A stretch of 64,000 bases of DNA from Shouchella oshimensis (GTDB lineage: Bacteria > Bacillota > Bacilli > Bacillales > Bacillaceae_D): contig NZ_KV917380.1 in assembly GCF_002019765.1 (NCBI RefSeq), positions 1,569,858 through 1,633,857 on the forward strand. Direction: 5' to 3'. Of this stretch, positions 44,376-53,300 are shown one piece after another; positions within the stretch are counted from its first letter, which is position 1, and every line of letters begins with the position of its first letter. Below the pieces are notes generated by a model, which did not search any database, was not told the origin of the DNA, and was given only the letters and a program-made list of their open reading frames with translations. The translations under genes and the position numbers were made by a program.

Positions 44376-44387
44376 AATGTAAGACAA

Positions 44388-44646
44388 CCTCCTTTAATAC
44401 AACACAACACGTTATTTTAATGTAGCCGAGCATAAACATTTGTAAAGGGGCTATCTGTAGTCATCAAATGAAATGTGTTGAAAAACAAGTACTTACTACT
44501 ATTATAGCTGAAAGTGTCTAATCTCAAAACGAAAACTTCTTGATTTTAAACATTTTTTCCTTGCTCTAGTGATCGGTTGCTTTAGTTTCTGACAACATAA
44601 ACCGGGGTTGCTCATAAGGAGCGCACTTAAACCATATCAATGAAGT
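44388..44646. other. Intergenic stretch without a gene
   Basis: Between two minus-strand genes. It contains the ribosome site of the permease gene and presumably its promoter. No coding frame, RNA gene or repeat of note was found. Confidence 0.5.
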
Positions 44647-44676
44647 AAAAAAGAAGCCACATCAGTGACTTCTTTC
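44647..44676 (-). terminator. Terminator of the CopC-domain gene
   Basis: On the minus strand AAAGAAGTCAC pairs with GTGGCTTCTTT through a TGAT loop with one mismatch, followed by a T run. Confidence 0.75.
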
Positions 44677-44682
44677 CTTACT

Positions 44683-45258
44683 CTAGTTCTTTTTCTTTCG
44701 TGATACAACAAATCCAATTAGACCGCCAATAAATAGAATCGCTAGAATGATGGAAATCCATAAAACGGCAGATCCTGATTCTGCTGTTTCTGTTTCAGCT
44801 TGATCTTGCTCCAAATCTGTTTCTTGCTCAGTTGCCTCCTCAGTTGATTCTTCCTCAGTCATGTCTTCTTCTACAGTTGACTCTTCCTCGGCTTCTTCTT
44901 CAACGTTGACTACAAAAGTGAACTCGCCATCGATATGGTGGGTATCATCACCAATGTTTTCCCAATAAACAACGTATTCCCCGTTTGGAAGTGCTTCATT
45001 GAAAGATGCGATCATAACCGTTGATTCTACGTCGATTGAGTCAGGCTCCACTTCTTCACCTGTTGTATTGTTTGTAACCGTCATGTTCCCACTAGCGATA
45101 CCTGAATCAAACGTAACGGTTATTTCATCTAAAGGTGCTGTTACTTCTTCATTTTCTGCTGGTGAAGACGATTCTTGGTGCGAATGAGCGTGAGCCAAAT
45201 TAGGCAATGCGAGCATAAGTGTAAGGAAAAGCAAAAAACTTGTTAAACCTCGTTTCAT
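44683..45258 (-). CDS. CopC-domain copper-binding surface protein
   Basis: A 191-residue exported protein. The signal peptide (about residues 1-24, ending AHA) leaves a mature N terminus HSHQ, which resembles the Cu(II) site of CopC. A CopC immunoglobulin-like domain (about 25-118) follows: SSPAENEEVTAPLDEITVTFDSG and NGEYVVYWENIGDDTHHIDGEFTFVV. A very acidic Glu/Thr linker (about 120-160) and a membrane helix with a basic RKKKN tail anchor it outside the cell. It may bind or deliver copper. csoR-copZ lie 3 kb away, but it is not in an operon with them. Confidence 0.9.
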   Translation of the reverse strand: MKRGLTSFLLFLTLMLALPNLAHAHSHQESSSPAENEEVTAPLDEITVTFDSGIASGNMTVTNNTTGEEVEPDSIDVESTVMIASFNEALPNGEYVVYWENIGDDTHHIDGEFTFVVNVEEEAEEESTVEEDMTEEESTEEATEQETDLEQDQAETETAESGSAVLWISIILAILFIGGLIGFVVSRKKKN

Positions 45259-45449
45259 TTGTAACCCTCCAATTCATATTCTCTTGTATTGTATCAATAA
45301 ATTGTGTGCTTTTGATGAAGTCTTTCCCTGTCTACAAAATTGTCACGATTATTAGTATAGACAGCTTCTATTAATCAAAATCATGGGTACTCAAATAATT
45401 GCTCAGATCCTGTTGCATACTAACAAAAAAAGTGGAGGAATACACGAGA

Positions 45450-45626
45450 ATGCTTATTCGCAAAGTGGATGTTTTTATTTTTATTATAGCGTTTGTAGGA
45501 GTGGTAATGATACGCATTATTCCACTTTCATCAAAGCCTGTTGCCTATGTGAACAATCGACCGACATTTTACACCATTAATCAAAAATCCAAACTGGGTC
45601 GTTTATTTCGCATTCTTTTACAATAG
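45450..45626 (+). CDS. Small single-pass membrane protein, 58 aa, unknown
   Basis: The frame from ATG 45450 encodes one hydrophobic helix (about residues 7-25, VDVFIFIIAFVGVVMI) and a basic tail. GTGGAGGA lies about 11 bases upstream, slightly long. Upstream starts add residues without a ribosome site. I do not recognise the family. It precedes the MscS-type channel gene by 58 bases and may share its transcript. Confidence 0.45.
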   Translation: MLIRKVDVFIFIIAFVGVVMIRIIPLSSKPVAYVNNRPTFYTINQKSKLGRLFRILLQ

Positions 45627-45684
45627 CCTAAACCATTTCGCCATGCTAGAATACGGGTAGATTGTTTGTAAGAGGAGTTGGACC

Positions 45685-46785
45685 ATGAGCACGATTTGGG
45701 ATTCAATTGTTAGTTTTTTTGTGGAATTTCCATGGATGAAGTTATTAATTACTATAGGGATTTTTAGTTTGTTTCTCGTATTTCGAAAGATTTTTATTTC
45801 GTATCTGTTTAAATTAATTTTAGGGCTTTCCCGTAAAACACACGCAACACTTCTTACTCAACTGTTGCTTTCATATGAGAAACCCCTTCGTTTTCTTTTT
45901 GTTATTATTGGTGCCCGTGTAGCGCTAGTCTATTACGGCGTCAAATTTTCTGATATTGAAGCCCTTCAAAACTTTTTTAATGCCAGTTTAATCATTCTTG
46001 GTGGATGGGGGTTGTACAACTACGTTTCGACTCATGGTACGTTTATGGCTTATACAAAGAATAAGCTGCAATTAAGCGATGACCATATGTTGCTGCCCTT
46101 TATTTCAAATATTCTTCGTTTTGTCGTCATTGCTCTTACTTTTGTTACCGTACTCTCTAGCTTTGATGTCGATGTCAATGGTTTTGTTGCTGGTCTTGGG
46201 TTAGGTGGATTAGCATTTGCATTAGCGGCTCAGGAAACGGTTGCCAATTTCTTTGGTGGGATTGTCATCATTACGGAAAAGCCGTTTAAAAAAGGCGACT
46301 GGATATCTTCTGCTTCTGTAGAAGGGACGGTAGAAGATATTACATTTAGAAGTACGAAGATACGTACGTTTGCAGATGCTGTTGTGGTTGTACCAAATAA
46401 AACATTGTCGAATGAGGCGATAACGAATTGGTCCGAAATGAATATGCGACGAGTTAATTATTCAATTGGTGTTGGTCAAGAAACAACGCGAACGGATTTA
46501 GAGCACTCGGTTCAAGAAATTCGCAAGCTTGTCATTAGTCATCCAGGAGTTGTAACGGACACAGTGATGATCTATTTTGATGAATTTGGTGAATCAAGCT
46601 ATAACATTTTTATTTACTATTTCACAAAAACGGTTGCTTGGTCAGAATGGCATGAAGTGAAAGAAGAGATTAACTATGAGATACTCGATATACTATCAAA
46701 AGAAGGTGTGTCGGTACTAAAGCCTATTGTTGTCTTTGACGCCCATGAACATGAACGACATCAGTTGGAAAAAGCAGAAAGTTAA
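45685..46785 (+). CDS. MscS-family mechanosensitive channel
   Basis: A 366-residue membrane protein with about five hydrophobic helices in the first 190 residues, the last being the glycine/alanine-rich pore helix GFVAGLGLGGLAFALAAQETVANFFGG. A beta domain follows, with EKPFKKGDWISSASVEGTVEDITFRSTKIRTF. It should open under membrane tension and release solutes after osmotic downshift. ATG 45685 follows AAGAGGAGTTGG. A terminator follows. It is longer than the YkuT-type channel at 52381 and clearly a different subfamily (YbdG/YnaI-like topology). Confidence 0.92.
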   Translation: MSTIWDSIVSFFVEFPWMKLLITIGIFSLFLVFRKIFISYLFKLILGLSRKTHATLLTQLLLSYEKPLRFLFVIIGARVALVYYGVKFSDIEALQNFFNASLIILGGWGLYNYVSTHGTFMAYTKNKLQLSDDHMLLPFISNILRFVVIALTFVTVLSSFDVDVNGFVAGLGLGGLAFALAAQETVANFFGGIVIITEKPFKKGDWISSASVEGTVEDITFRSTKIRTFADAVVVVPNKTLSNEAITNWSEMNMRRVNYSIGVGQETTRTDLEHSVQEIRKLVISHPGVVTDTVMIYFDEFGESSYNIFIYYFTKTVAWSEWHEVKEEINYEILDILSKEGVSVLKPIVVFDAHEHERHQLEKAES

Positions 46786-46787
46786 CG

Positions 46788-46815
46788 AACCTTGCATAGA
46801 TGTGCAAGGTTTTTC
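46788..46815 (+). terminator. Terminator of the MscS gene
   Basis: AACCTTGCA (46788-46796) and TGCAAGGTT (46803-46811) with a 6-base loop and T run. Confidence 0.85.
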
Positions 46816-46892
46816 CTAACTAACGTACTTCCTAAATCATCGTTCCTTAGTTATACTTAATGAAAGCGTTAACGAATGAAGGGGGGATGTGT

Positions 46893-47915
46893 ATGGTAGT
46901 TGGATTAGAAACGAAATACGTTCGTCTAAAAGATGTCATGCCAGGATCATTGTTAGGTGAAGAGATTTTTTCCTTGGATGGACAAGTCCTTTTAAAAAAA
47001 GGGGTTTCTTTAACGACCGTTCATTTAAAACGGTTAAAACAGTTTGGTATTGATACATTACCATTGTTGGTCCCACTATCGCAGCAGAGTGCAGAGGAGA
47101 CAGTCTTTTGCGCACATACTCGTTTCTATATGTCGAATCAACACCTACTAGTTGAAGAGAAATCACTTATCTGGAACGCTAAACTGAAAGAAATCTTCAC
47201 GCTCGTACTTCAGCAAACCGAAATGCAAGACTCGTTAGCGTTGCTAAATAGGAAAGATGAAAGCCTTTATCAGCACTCTTTAACAGTTGCTTTTCTCTCT
47301 ACCGCAATAGGCATGGAAAATGGGTTAAATGAGGAGCCATTAAAGCGAGTGGTTCGAGCAGCCTTGCTTCATGATATTGGAAAAGTCGTTTCAGAGAATT
47401 ATAATGAAGGAAATGAAGCATTAGGAAATGATCATACTTGGCGAGGATACAATTATTTGCAAACGCAAAGAAATCTAGACCCTTTAGCTTCCATTGTTGC
47501 TCTTAGTCATCATGAATCCCTTGATGGTAGTGGTTATCCACGGGGAATCAAAGCGAACTTCCTCCATGAATTAACACAGACAATTGCCATTGCAAATGTG
47601 TTTGATCGATTGACAAATCAGAGGAAAAAGAAACCATTAATGAGTTTTGCAAAGGCGTTAGAATTTATGCTGGCATTTGCTCCTAAGCGATACAGCTCAT
47701 TGTGTTTAAGTGCTTTTATGATGTGTGTGACGTTTTTTCCAACTGGAAGTCAGGTACGTTTATCGAACGGAAATTATGGCGTCGTAGTTGCTCAAAATAA
47801 AGGGTTACCCCACCGTCCGATTGTGACGATGATTCCTCAAGGCATCGCTGAGCGACACGGTGAAGCTGTTAAGAAAGTGGATTTAGCAAAAGATTATACG
47901 TTGTTTATTCATTAA
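46893..47915 (+). CDS. HD-GYP domain phosphodiesterase
   Basis: A 340-residue protein. The HD motif is LLHDIGK near residue 160, HHESLDGSGYPRG near 210 carries the GYP signature, and QTIAIANVFDRLTNQR follows. Residues 1-110 form a small domain seen in other Bacillus HD-GYP proteins (YVRLKDVMPGSLLGEEI). Such proteins usually hydrolyse cyclic di-GMP. ATG 46893 follows GGGGGG by 6 bases; the earlier ATGs are too close or lack a site. It is transcribed alone or with the next gene, 45 bases on. Confidence 0.9.
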   Translation: MVVGLETKYVRLKDVMPGSLLGEEIFSLDGQVLLKKGVSLTTVHLKRLKQFGIDTLPLLVPLSQQSAEETVFCAHTRFYMSNQHLLVEEKSLIWNAKLKEIFTLVLQQTEMQDSLALLNRKDESLYQHSLTVAFLSTAIGMENGLNEEPLKRVVRAALLHDIGKVVSENYNEGNEALGNDHTWRGYNYLQTQRNLDPLASIVALSHHESLDGSGYPRGIKANFLHELTQTIAIANVFDRLTNQRKKKPLMSFAKALEFMLAFAPKRYSSLCLSAFMMCVTFFPTGSQVRLSNGNYGVVVAQNKGLPHRPIVTMIPQGIAERHGEAVKKVDLAKDYTLFIH

Positions 47916-47960
47916 TTTACTAAACGCTTCATTGTTTTGTAAGAAGAAAGGTTGACCTAA

Positions 47961-48857
47961 GTGACACTATTTTTTCAAGTCGTTTTACCTGTATTTTGTA
48001 TTTTTGGAGCAGGGTTTTTACTTCAGCGTGCGTTTATGCTTGATATACGTTCTGTATCAAGTGTTGCTATTTACATATTAACACCGTGTCTCGTCTTTCG
48101 AACATTTTATACATCTCCTCTAAATATGGACTACTTTTATATGGTTATATTTTCAATTACTTTAATGGTTACCTTAATTATTCTTGCAAAAGTGTATGCA
48201 AAAACAAGATCATTATCGATTGAAGATGAAAGCGGAATGATTTTATCGACAGCCTTTATGAATGTTGGTAACTATGGAACACCTATTATTTTATTCGCTT
48301 ACGGTGAGACTGCTTTTGAACTTGCCATTTCCTTCATGGTTTTGCAGTCTATCATAATGAATAGTTTCGGTGTTTACTATGCAGCTAGAGGGAAAGCAAC
48401 GATCGCAGTAGCCCTTAAAGCCATCCTAAAAATGCCTGCGACGTATGCGACGGTTCTTGCCCTTAGCTTAAATGTTTTTTCGGTTCCGTTTCCTGCACAA
48501 CTGTTTGCATCAATTGATTTAGTTGCTGCAGCAGCGATTCCAGTTGTCATGCTCATACTTGGAATGCAGCTAGCCATGATTGAGTGGAAGCAGTTTGAAT
48601 GGGAAAAAATTGGTGTTGGTGTGTTTCTACGTATGATAATCTCGCCAGTCATCGCTTATGGGATAACGTTAGTTTTACCAATAGATGATATGCTTCGAAA
48701 TGTATTTATTGTTGCGGCTGCCATGCCAAGTGCGGCGACAATTGTTATGTACGCGGTTCGATTTGATGCAAGACCTAAGTTAGTATCAACAATTACACTC
48801 ATTACTACCTTATTTAGTTTGTTTTCCATTACATTTATTCTATGGATCTTAGGCTAG
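47961..48857 (+). CDS. AEC (auxin efflux carrier) family permease
   Basis: A 298-residue transporter with ten hydrophobic helices in two inverted five-helix halves. The NVGNYGTPIILFAYGE motif lies in the fourth helix, and VAAAMPSAATIVMYAVRFDA in the ninth. Bacterial members move carboxylates such as malate. The start is GTG 47961 after AAGAAAGGTTGACC. The neighbouring dapH operon starts 63 bases later with its own ribosome site; co-transcription is possible. The substrate is not predictable. Confidence 0.88.
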   Translation: MTLFFQVVLPVFCIFGAGFLLQRAFMLDIRSVSSVAIYILTPCLVFRTFYTSPLNMDYFYMVIFSITLMVTLIILAKVYAKTRSLSIEDESGMILSTAFMNVGNYGTPIILFAYGETAFELAISFMVLQSIIMNSFGVYYAARGKATIAVALKAILKMPATYATVLALSLNVFSVPFPAQLFASIDLVAAAAIPVVMLILGMQLAMIEWKQFEWEKIGVGVFLRMIISPVIAYGITLVLPIDDMLRNVFIVAAAMPSAATIVMYAVRFDARPKLVSTITLITTLFSLFSITFILWILG

Positions 48858-48920
48858 TCCATTGCATTTTTTCGAAACACACTTTATCATAATGAACAGT
48901 GACATAAGGAGGTTATACAG

Positions 48921-49640
48921 ATGAACATGATGGATGCAAACGAAATTATTCAATTTATTTCAAAAGCAGAGAAGAAAACACCTGTAAAAATACATATTAA
49001 GGGACAGCTTGAAAAACTTTCATTTGCTGAAGAAGTACAAACGTTCTTTAATGACAATACTGGGGTTATTTTTGGAGATTGGGCCGCTATTGAGCCAGTA
49101 TTAAAAGAGAATGAAGCTAGTATTGAAGATTACGTTGTGGAAAATGACCGACGTTACTCAGCGATCCCGCTTCTTGACTTGAAAGGAATTGAAGCGCGTA
49201 TTGAACCAGGTGCTATTATTCGCGATCAAGTAGAGATTGGCAAAGGTGCTGTCATCATGATGGGCGCAAGTATTAATATTGGTGCTGTTATTGGTGAAGG
49301 AACAATGATTGATATGAATGCTGTACTTGGTGGACGTGCAACGGTAGGGAAGAACTGTCACATCGGCGCAGGCTCTGTATTAGCTGGTGTTATTGAACCA
49401 CCATCCGCTTCCCCGGTTATTGTGGAAGATGGGGTCGTTGTTGGTGCAAATGCGGTTATTCTTGAAGGTGTACGTGTTGGAGAAGGAGCTGTTGTTGCTG
49501 CAGGTGCAATTGTAACAGAGGATGTTCCAGCCAATACAGTGGTTGCTGGTACACCAGCAAAAGTGATTAAGGAAATCGACGAAAAAACAAAAGGAAAAAC
49601 AGAAATTAAGCAAGAGCTTCGTCGTTTAAATGAAGATTAA
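48921..49640 (+). CDS. dapH: Tetrahydrodipicolinate N-acetyltransferase DapH
   Basis: A 239-residue acyltransferase that acetylates tetrahydrodipicolinate with acetyl-CoA, starting the acetyl branch of diaminopimelate/lysine synthesis. An N-terminal alpha/beta cap (about 1-90) precedes a left-handed beta helix of hexapeptide repeats (about 95-215; [31 protein letters not shown]). ATG 48921 follows AAGGAGG. The product also feeds peptidoglycan and dipicolinate metabolism in sporulation. Confidence 0.97.
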   Translation: MNMMDANEIIQFISKAEKKTPVKIHIKGQLEKLSFAEEVQTFFNDNTGVIFGDWAAIEPVLKENEASIEDYVVENDRRYSAIPLLDLKGIEARIEPGAIIRDQVEIGKGAVIMMGASINIGAVIGEGTMIDMNAVLGGRATVGKNCHIGAGSVLAGVIEPPSASPVIVEDGVVVGANAVILEGVRVGEGAVVAAGAIVTEDVPANTVVAGTPAKVIKEIDEKTKGKTEIKQELRRLNED

Positions 49641-49650
49641 TTAGATAATC

Positions 49651-49679
49651 CAGCTTTGCCTTTGAGGCAAAGCTGTTTT
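49651..49679 (+). terminator. Hairpin between dapH and the aminotransferase gene
   Basis: CAGCTTTGCC (49651-49660) and GGCAAAGCTG (49666-49675) form a perfect 10-base stem with loop TTTGA, followed by only TTTTC. It could be a partial terminator that lowers expression of the downstream genes. Confidence 0.65.
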
Positions 49680-49699
49680 CATAAAAAGGAGTCTTTGTC

Positions 49700-50908
49700 A
49701 TGGATTGGCTAAAAAGAGATGAACAAGCATTAATGAGAACGTATCGCCGACTCCCTCTTGTCATTAACGAGGGAAAAGGAAGTTTTTTAATTGATGAAGA
49801 AGGTCGTCACTACTTAGATTTCATAACAGGTCTAGCGGTTAATGTAGTGGGTCATTCACATCCTGCTATTTTGAAAACACTTCAAGCACAAGGAAGCAAG
49901 TTTCTACATATTTCCAACCTATACGTGAATAAGCCTGCTGTAGAGCTGGCCGAGAAATTGGCAGAAAGGACAATTGGAGGGAAAGTCTTTTTTGCAAATT
50001 CTGGCGCAGAGGCGACAGAGGCTGTGATTAAGCTCATCCATAAATGGAGCAAACAGCATGATTTCTCTAGAAAAGGCGTTGTTGTTTTAAAACGGAGCTT
50101 TCATGGACGGACTCTCGGGGCGATGAAGTTAACGAGGCAAGAAGGTGTTTATCAAGATTTTCCGTTACATGACCTACCTGTGTATGAAGTGGAGCCTGAA
50201 GATGCAAAAGGGTTAGAAGACATTCTTGTTCAAAAGAAACCAGCCGCTGTCGTAATGGAACCAGTATTGGGTTCTGGTGGTGTCGTCCCATTATCCCACG
50301 AATATATGCAAACTGTATCGCAGTTGTGCGCAGACCATCATGTTCTTTTTTGTATGGATGAAATTCAAACAGGGATGGGGCGAACAGGAACGTTATTTGC
50401 CTACATGCAGGCTGATGTTCAGCCGGACGTTATTTTATTTGCAAAAGGGATTGGTGGCGGCCTGCCACTAGGTGGAATGATTGTTAGCCCACACTTAACC
50501 CACTTATTTGCACCTGGTGATCATGGAACAACCTTCGCACCGTCTCCTTTAAGCTGTGCGTTAGGGTTAACGGTCTTAGATTTGCTTGAAGAAGGGTTAC
50601 TTCATACTAGTCGTCTTCGCTCGGAGCAATTACAAAAAGGATTAGCCGACGTACAAGCACAATTCCCGGATATTTTAGACCATTTCCGAGGGCGTGGGAT
50701 GATGATAGGTCTGCCAACTAAAGGAACACCGAAGCAAGCAGCGTTTATTCAACAACGTATGATTGAAAAAGGTGTGCTTGTTGACCTTACACAAGGAACA
50801 ATTATACGCTTATTACCACCCTTGGTCGTAACAAGTGAAGAAGTCGATCTGTTTATTTCGCATTTCACGAGCGTGTTGCAAGAGGTGGAGCAGGAGCTTA
50901 ACGTATGA
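49700..50908 (+). CDS. Class III PLP aminotransferase, ArgD-like, probable N-acetyl-diaminopimelate aminotransferase
   Basis: A 402-residue enzyme of the acetylornithine aminotransferase group. [14 protein letters not shown] binds the PLP phosphate near residue 95, and FHGRTLGAM is near 135. [13 protein letters not shown] contains the PLP-ring Asp near 220, and the PLP lysine lies in [17 protein letters not shown] 49700 follows AAAAGGAG. It lies between dapH and dapL, overlapping dapL by 4 bases. N-acetyl-L-2-amino-6-oxopimelate is therefore the likely substrate, though acetylornithine use cannot be excluded, as ArgD of E. coli does both. Confidence 0.9.
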   Translation: MDWLKRDEQALMRTYRRLPLVINEGKGSFLIDEEGRHYLDFITGLAVNVVGHSHPAILKTLQAQGSKFLHISNLYVNKPAVELAEKLAERTIGGKVFFANSGAEATEAVIKLIHKWSKQHDFSRKGVVVLKRSFHGRTLGAMKLTRQEGVYQDFPLHDLPVYEVEPEDAKGLEDILVQKKPAAVVMEPVLGSGGVVPLSHEYMQTVSQLCADHHVLFCMDEIQTGMGRTGTLFAYMQADVQPDVILFAKGIGGGLPLGGMIVSPHLTHLFAPGDHGTTFAPSPLSCALGLTVLDLLEEGLLHTSRLRSEQLQKGLADVQAQFPDILDHFRGRGMMIGLPTKGTPKQAAFIQQRMIEKGVLVDLTQGTIIRLLPPLVVTSEEVDLFISHFTSVLQEVEQELNV

Positions 50909-52029
50909 ATCATGAAGCACTTATCCAACTAAGACGTAAATTCCACCAAATTCCTGAGATTGGATTTGAAGAACACAAAACACAAGCGTTGATTTTAGAC
51001 ACAGTCGGATCGTTAAACCAAGAGCGGTTAACTGTAACGAAGTGGCGCACAGGCGTTATTGTAAAAGTCGACGGAAAGTCCCCTTACACCATTGCTTATC
51101 GAGCAGATATGGATGGATTACCAGTTCAAGAAGAAACGAACCTTCCTTACCGCTCACTTCATGAGGGTGCCATGCATGCCTGTGGTCATGATCTTCACAT
51201 GACAATCGCTCTAGGGATGCTCGATTATTTTAGTGAAAATGAACCACCAACTTCGCTGCTGTTCGTCTTTCAACCAGCTGAAGAAGGCCCGGGTGGAGCA
51301 AAACCAATGCTCGAATCAGGAGTATTAGATAAGTGGAAGCCGGAAGAGATGTACGCTCTTCATATTGATCCGAACTTACCAGTTGGAACAATTTCTACGA
51401 AGACAGGTCTACTGTTTGCCAACACATCAGAGCTCTTTATTGACTTTAAAGGAAAAGGGGGTCATGCTGCTTACCCGCATACAGCAAATGACATGGTTGT
51501 AGCCGCCGCTCATTTTGTGACGCAATTGCAATCGATTGTTTCGAGAAATGTTGATCCCCTTGATTCGGCTGTTGTTACTATTGGCGTAATAAATGGTGGA
51601 ACAAAGCAAAATGTGATAGCTAGTGGAGCGAGAGTGGAAGGAACCATTCGAACATTGTCAATGGAAGCCATGAAGAAAGTAAAACAACGCATTGAAGCCC
51701 TCGTTAAGGGGATTGAAGTTGGCTTTTCTTGCGAAGCGACCATTGATTATGGATCGAATTATTGTGAAGTGAACAATGATACAGCGCTAACACAAGCTTT
51801 TATCGATTTTAGTGAAGATCAGCCGGGCATTCAGTTTGTACATGCGAAAGAAGCAATGACTGGAGAGGACTTTGGTTACTTCCTTAAAGCCTATCCAGGG
51901 CTCATGTTTTGGCTAGGGGTTGATAGCTCTTTTGGTCTTCATGATGCCAGGCTAAATCCACATGAAGAAGCAATTGGAATAGCCGTTAAACATATGTGTT
52001 CGTTTTTAAACCAGAAACAAGAAGGATGA
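50905..52029 (+). CDS. dapL: N-acetyldiaminopimelate deacetylase DapL
   Basis: A 374-residue M20 metallo-amidohydrolase that releases acetate from N-acetyl-LL-diaminopimelate. The metal motif is [13 protein letters not shown] with HACGHDLHM near residue 92 and [10 protein letters not shown] near 128; the dimerisation domain (about 170-285) has [16 protein letters not shown]. The ATG overlaps the aminotransferase stop (ATGA). It corresponds to YkuR of B. subtilis, which follows dapH directly there. Confidence 0.96.
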   Translation: MNHEALIQLRRKFHQIPEIGFEEHKTQALILDTVGSLNQERLTVTKWRTGVIVKVDGKSPYTIAYRADMDGLPVQEETNLPYRSLHEGAMHACGHDLHMTIALGMLDYFSENEPPTSLLFVFQPAEEGPGGAKPMLESGVLDKWKPEEMYALHIDPNLPVGTISTKTGLLFANTSELFIDFKGKGGHAAYPHTANDMVVAAAHFVTQLQSIVSRNVDPLDSAVVTIGVINGGTKQNVIASGARVEGTIRTLSMEAMKKVKQRIEALVKGIEVGFSCEATIDYGSNYCEVNNDTALTQAFIDFSEDQPGIQFVHAKEAMTGEDFGYFLKAYPGLMFWLGVDSSFGLHDARLNPHEEAIGIAVKHMCSFLNQKQEG

Positions 52030-52092
52030 ATAATTTCCTTTTGATCGTTGCAAACTAGATTGAGTAACGATTGATAAAAGGAGGTCATGAGA

Positions 52093-52344
52093 ATGGCTAG
52101 AATTGGAATTCAAACTGGATTAACGGATATTGAAAACGAGCTTCAATCACGAGGACATGATGTTGTTCATATGCAACAGAATACGGAGACAAGTGATTGC
52201 GACTGTTGTATTGTTTCCGGTCGAGATGCAGATGTAGCAGGGGTGAGTCCTCAAGGGCAAGGAAGTATCGTTTCAGCAGATGGTTTAACTGCTCAAGAAG
52301 TAAGCGAGCGGGTAGAACAAGTATTAGCAAATCAAAACAAATAA
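52093..52344 (+). CDS. ykuS: UPF0180 family protein YkuS
   Basis: An 83-residue protein of unknown function, matching YkuS by ARIGIQTGLTDIENELQSRGHDVV, the DCDCCIVSGRDADVAG segment and the LTAQEVSERVE ending. The CDCC cluster is conserved and may bind metal, but this is not shown. ATG 52093 is 8 bases from AAGGAGG; ATG 52087 is 2 bases from it and rejected. It follows dapL by 63 bases as in B. subtilis. Confidence 0.88.
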   Translation: MARIGIQTGLTDIENELQSRGHDVVHMQQNTETSDCDCCIVSGRDADVAGVSPQGQGSIVSADGLTAQEVSERVEQVLANQNK

Positions 52345-52345
52345 C

Positions 52346-52383
52346 AAAAGAGTCTACCGTAGATGTTGGTAGACTCTTTTTTA
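52346..52383. terminator. Bidirectional terminator between ykuS and ykuT
   Basis: AAAAGAGTCTACC (52346-52358) and GGTAGACTCTTTT (52368-52380) form a 13-base perfect stem with a 9-base loop. It overlaps nearly to the ykuT stop. Confidence 0.92.
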
Positions 52384-53160
52384 AGCATCGTTTTCTTGTG
52401 TTTCAAAATAAGCACGAATGACTTTACGTAATTCACGTTCAACAGCCCATTGTTGCATACTCTCCGTTTTCGCAATGACTCGTATAACAGTAGTAGATAG
52501 GTCATTTGTTTCAACGCCAATCACTTCAGGCTTTGTCACTAAAGCAGGGTGGTCAAAAGACTGAATTGCTGCTTGAACTTTTTTTATGGAAGTATCGGTT
52601 TGTTCGCCTGATGGAATCGTTAAATCAACAAGGGCACGCATATTCCCGCGTGAATGATTATCTACATTTGTAATGTTGCGATTTGGCAAATAATGCAGTG
52701 TGCCGTCAAAGCCTCGAATCATCGTTGTGCGAAACCCAAGCTCTTCTACAATTCCATCAACACCACCTGCCGTAACATAGTCTCCAACCTCTAGCTGTCT
52801 TTCTAACAGCAAGAAGAAACCAGTTACCACGTCACTTACTAACCCTTGAGCACCGAAACCAATTGCTAGACCTACAACACCAGCTGCAGCAAGAACGGGT
52901 CCTAAGTTAAAGCCTAGAGTATCAAGTATATTAAAAGCGATGATGAAGAACAGCACGTATGAAAATACATTTAGAAGCAATTTCTCAAGTGTTTGCAATC
53001 GTGCTTTCGACACTTGTTTCGATTGTTTTTTATCAAATACCTTTTTAATAATGTTTTTACCAACTGATCGAACAATAAAATAAATAATAATGGCAAATAG
53101 AACTTGCCATAGTGTTTGCGTGATTGGATGATAAAGCCAATCATTCAGGTTTTCAAACAT
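52381..53160 (-). CDS. ykuT: Small mechanosensitive channel YkuT (MscS family)
   Basis: A 259-residue channel with three N-terminal helices (about 17-35, 65-85 and 95-115). The pore helix is LGPVLAAAGVVGLAIGFGAQGLVSDVVTGFFLL, followed by the beta domain RQLEVGDYVTAGGVDGIVEELGFRTTMIRGFDG. Length and topology resemble E. coli MscS. ATG 53160 follows GGAAAGGG by about 9 bases; the open frame goes 32 codons higher without similarity. It is convergent with ykuS and downstream of rnjA, from which a terminator separates it. Confidence 0.94.
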   Translation of the reverse strand: MFENLNDWLYHPITQTLWQVLFAIIIYFIVRSVGKNIIKKVFDKKQSKQVSKARLQTLEKLLLNVFSYVLFFIIAFNILDTLGFNLGPVLAAAGVVGLAIGFGAQGLVSDVVTGFFLLLERQLEVGDYVTAGGVDGIVEELGFRTTMIRGFDGTLHYLPNRNITNVDNHSRGNMRALVDLTIPSGEQTDTSIKKVQAAIQSFDHPALVTKPEVIGVETNDLSTTVIRVIAKTESMQQWAVERELRKVIRAYFETQENDA

Positions 53161-53249
53161 ACGTTCATCCCTTTCCTTTTTCGTTGCAAAGTAGAGCGTA
53201 TCATATTTGACGGAATTTCTCAAAAGGGTACTGTACTGACTACAAAAAA

Positions 53250-53298
53250 AGCTCATCCCATTAAAGTTGTTTTTTAAACTTTAATGGGACAAGCTTGT
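53250..53298 (-). terminator. Terminator of rpoY-rnjA
   Basis: On the minus strand TCCCATTAAAGTT pairs with AACTTTAATGGGA, extended by AAGCT/AGCTT, and followed by a run of seven T. Very stable. Confidence 0.9.
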
Positions 53299-53300
53299 TA

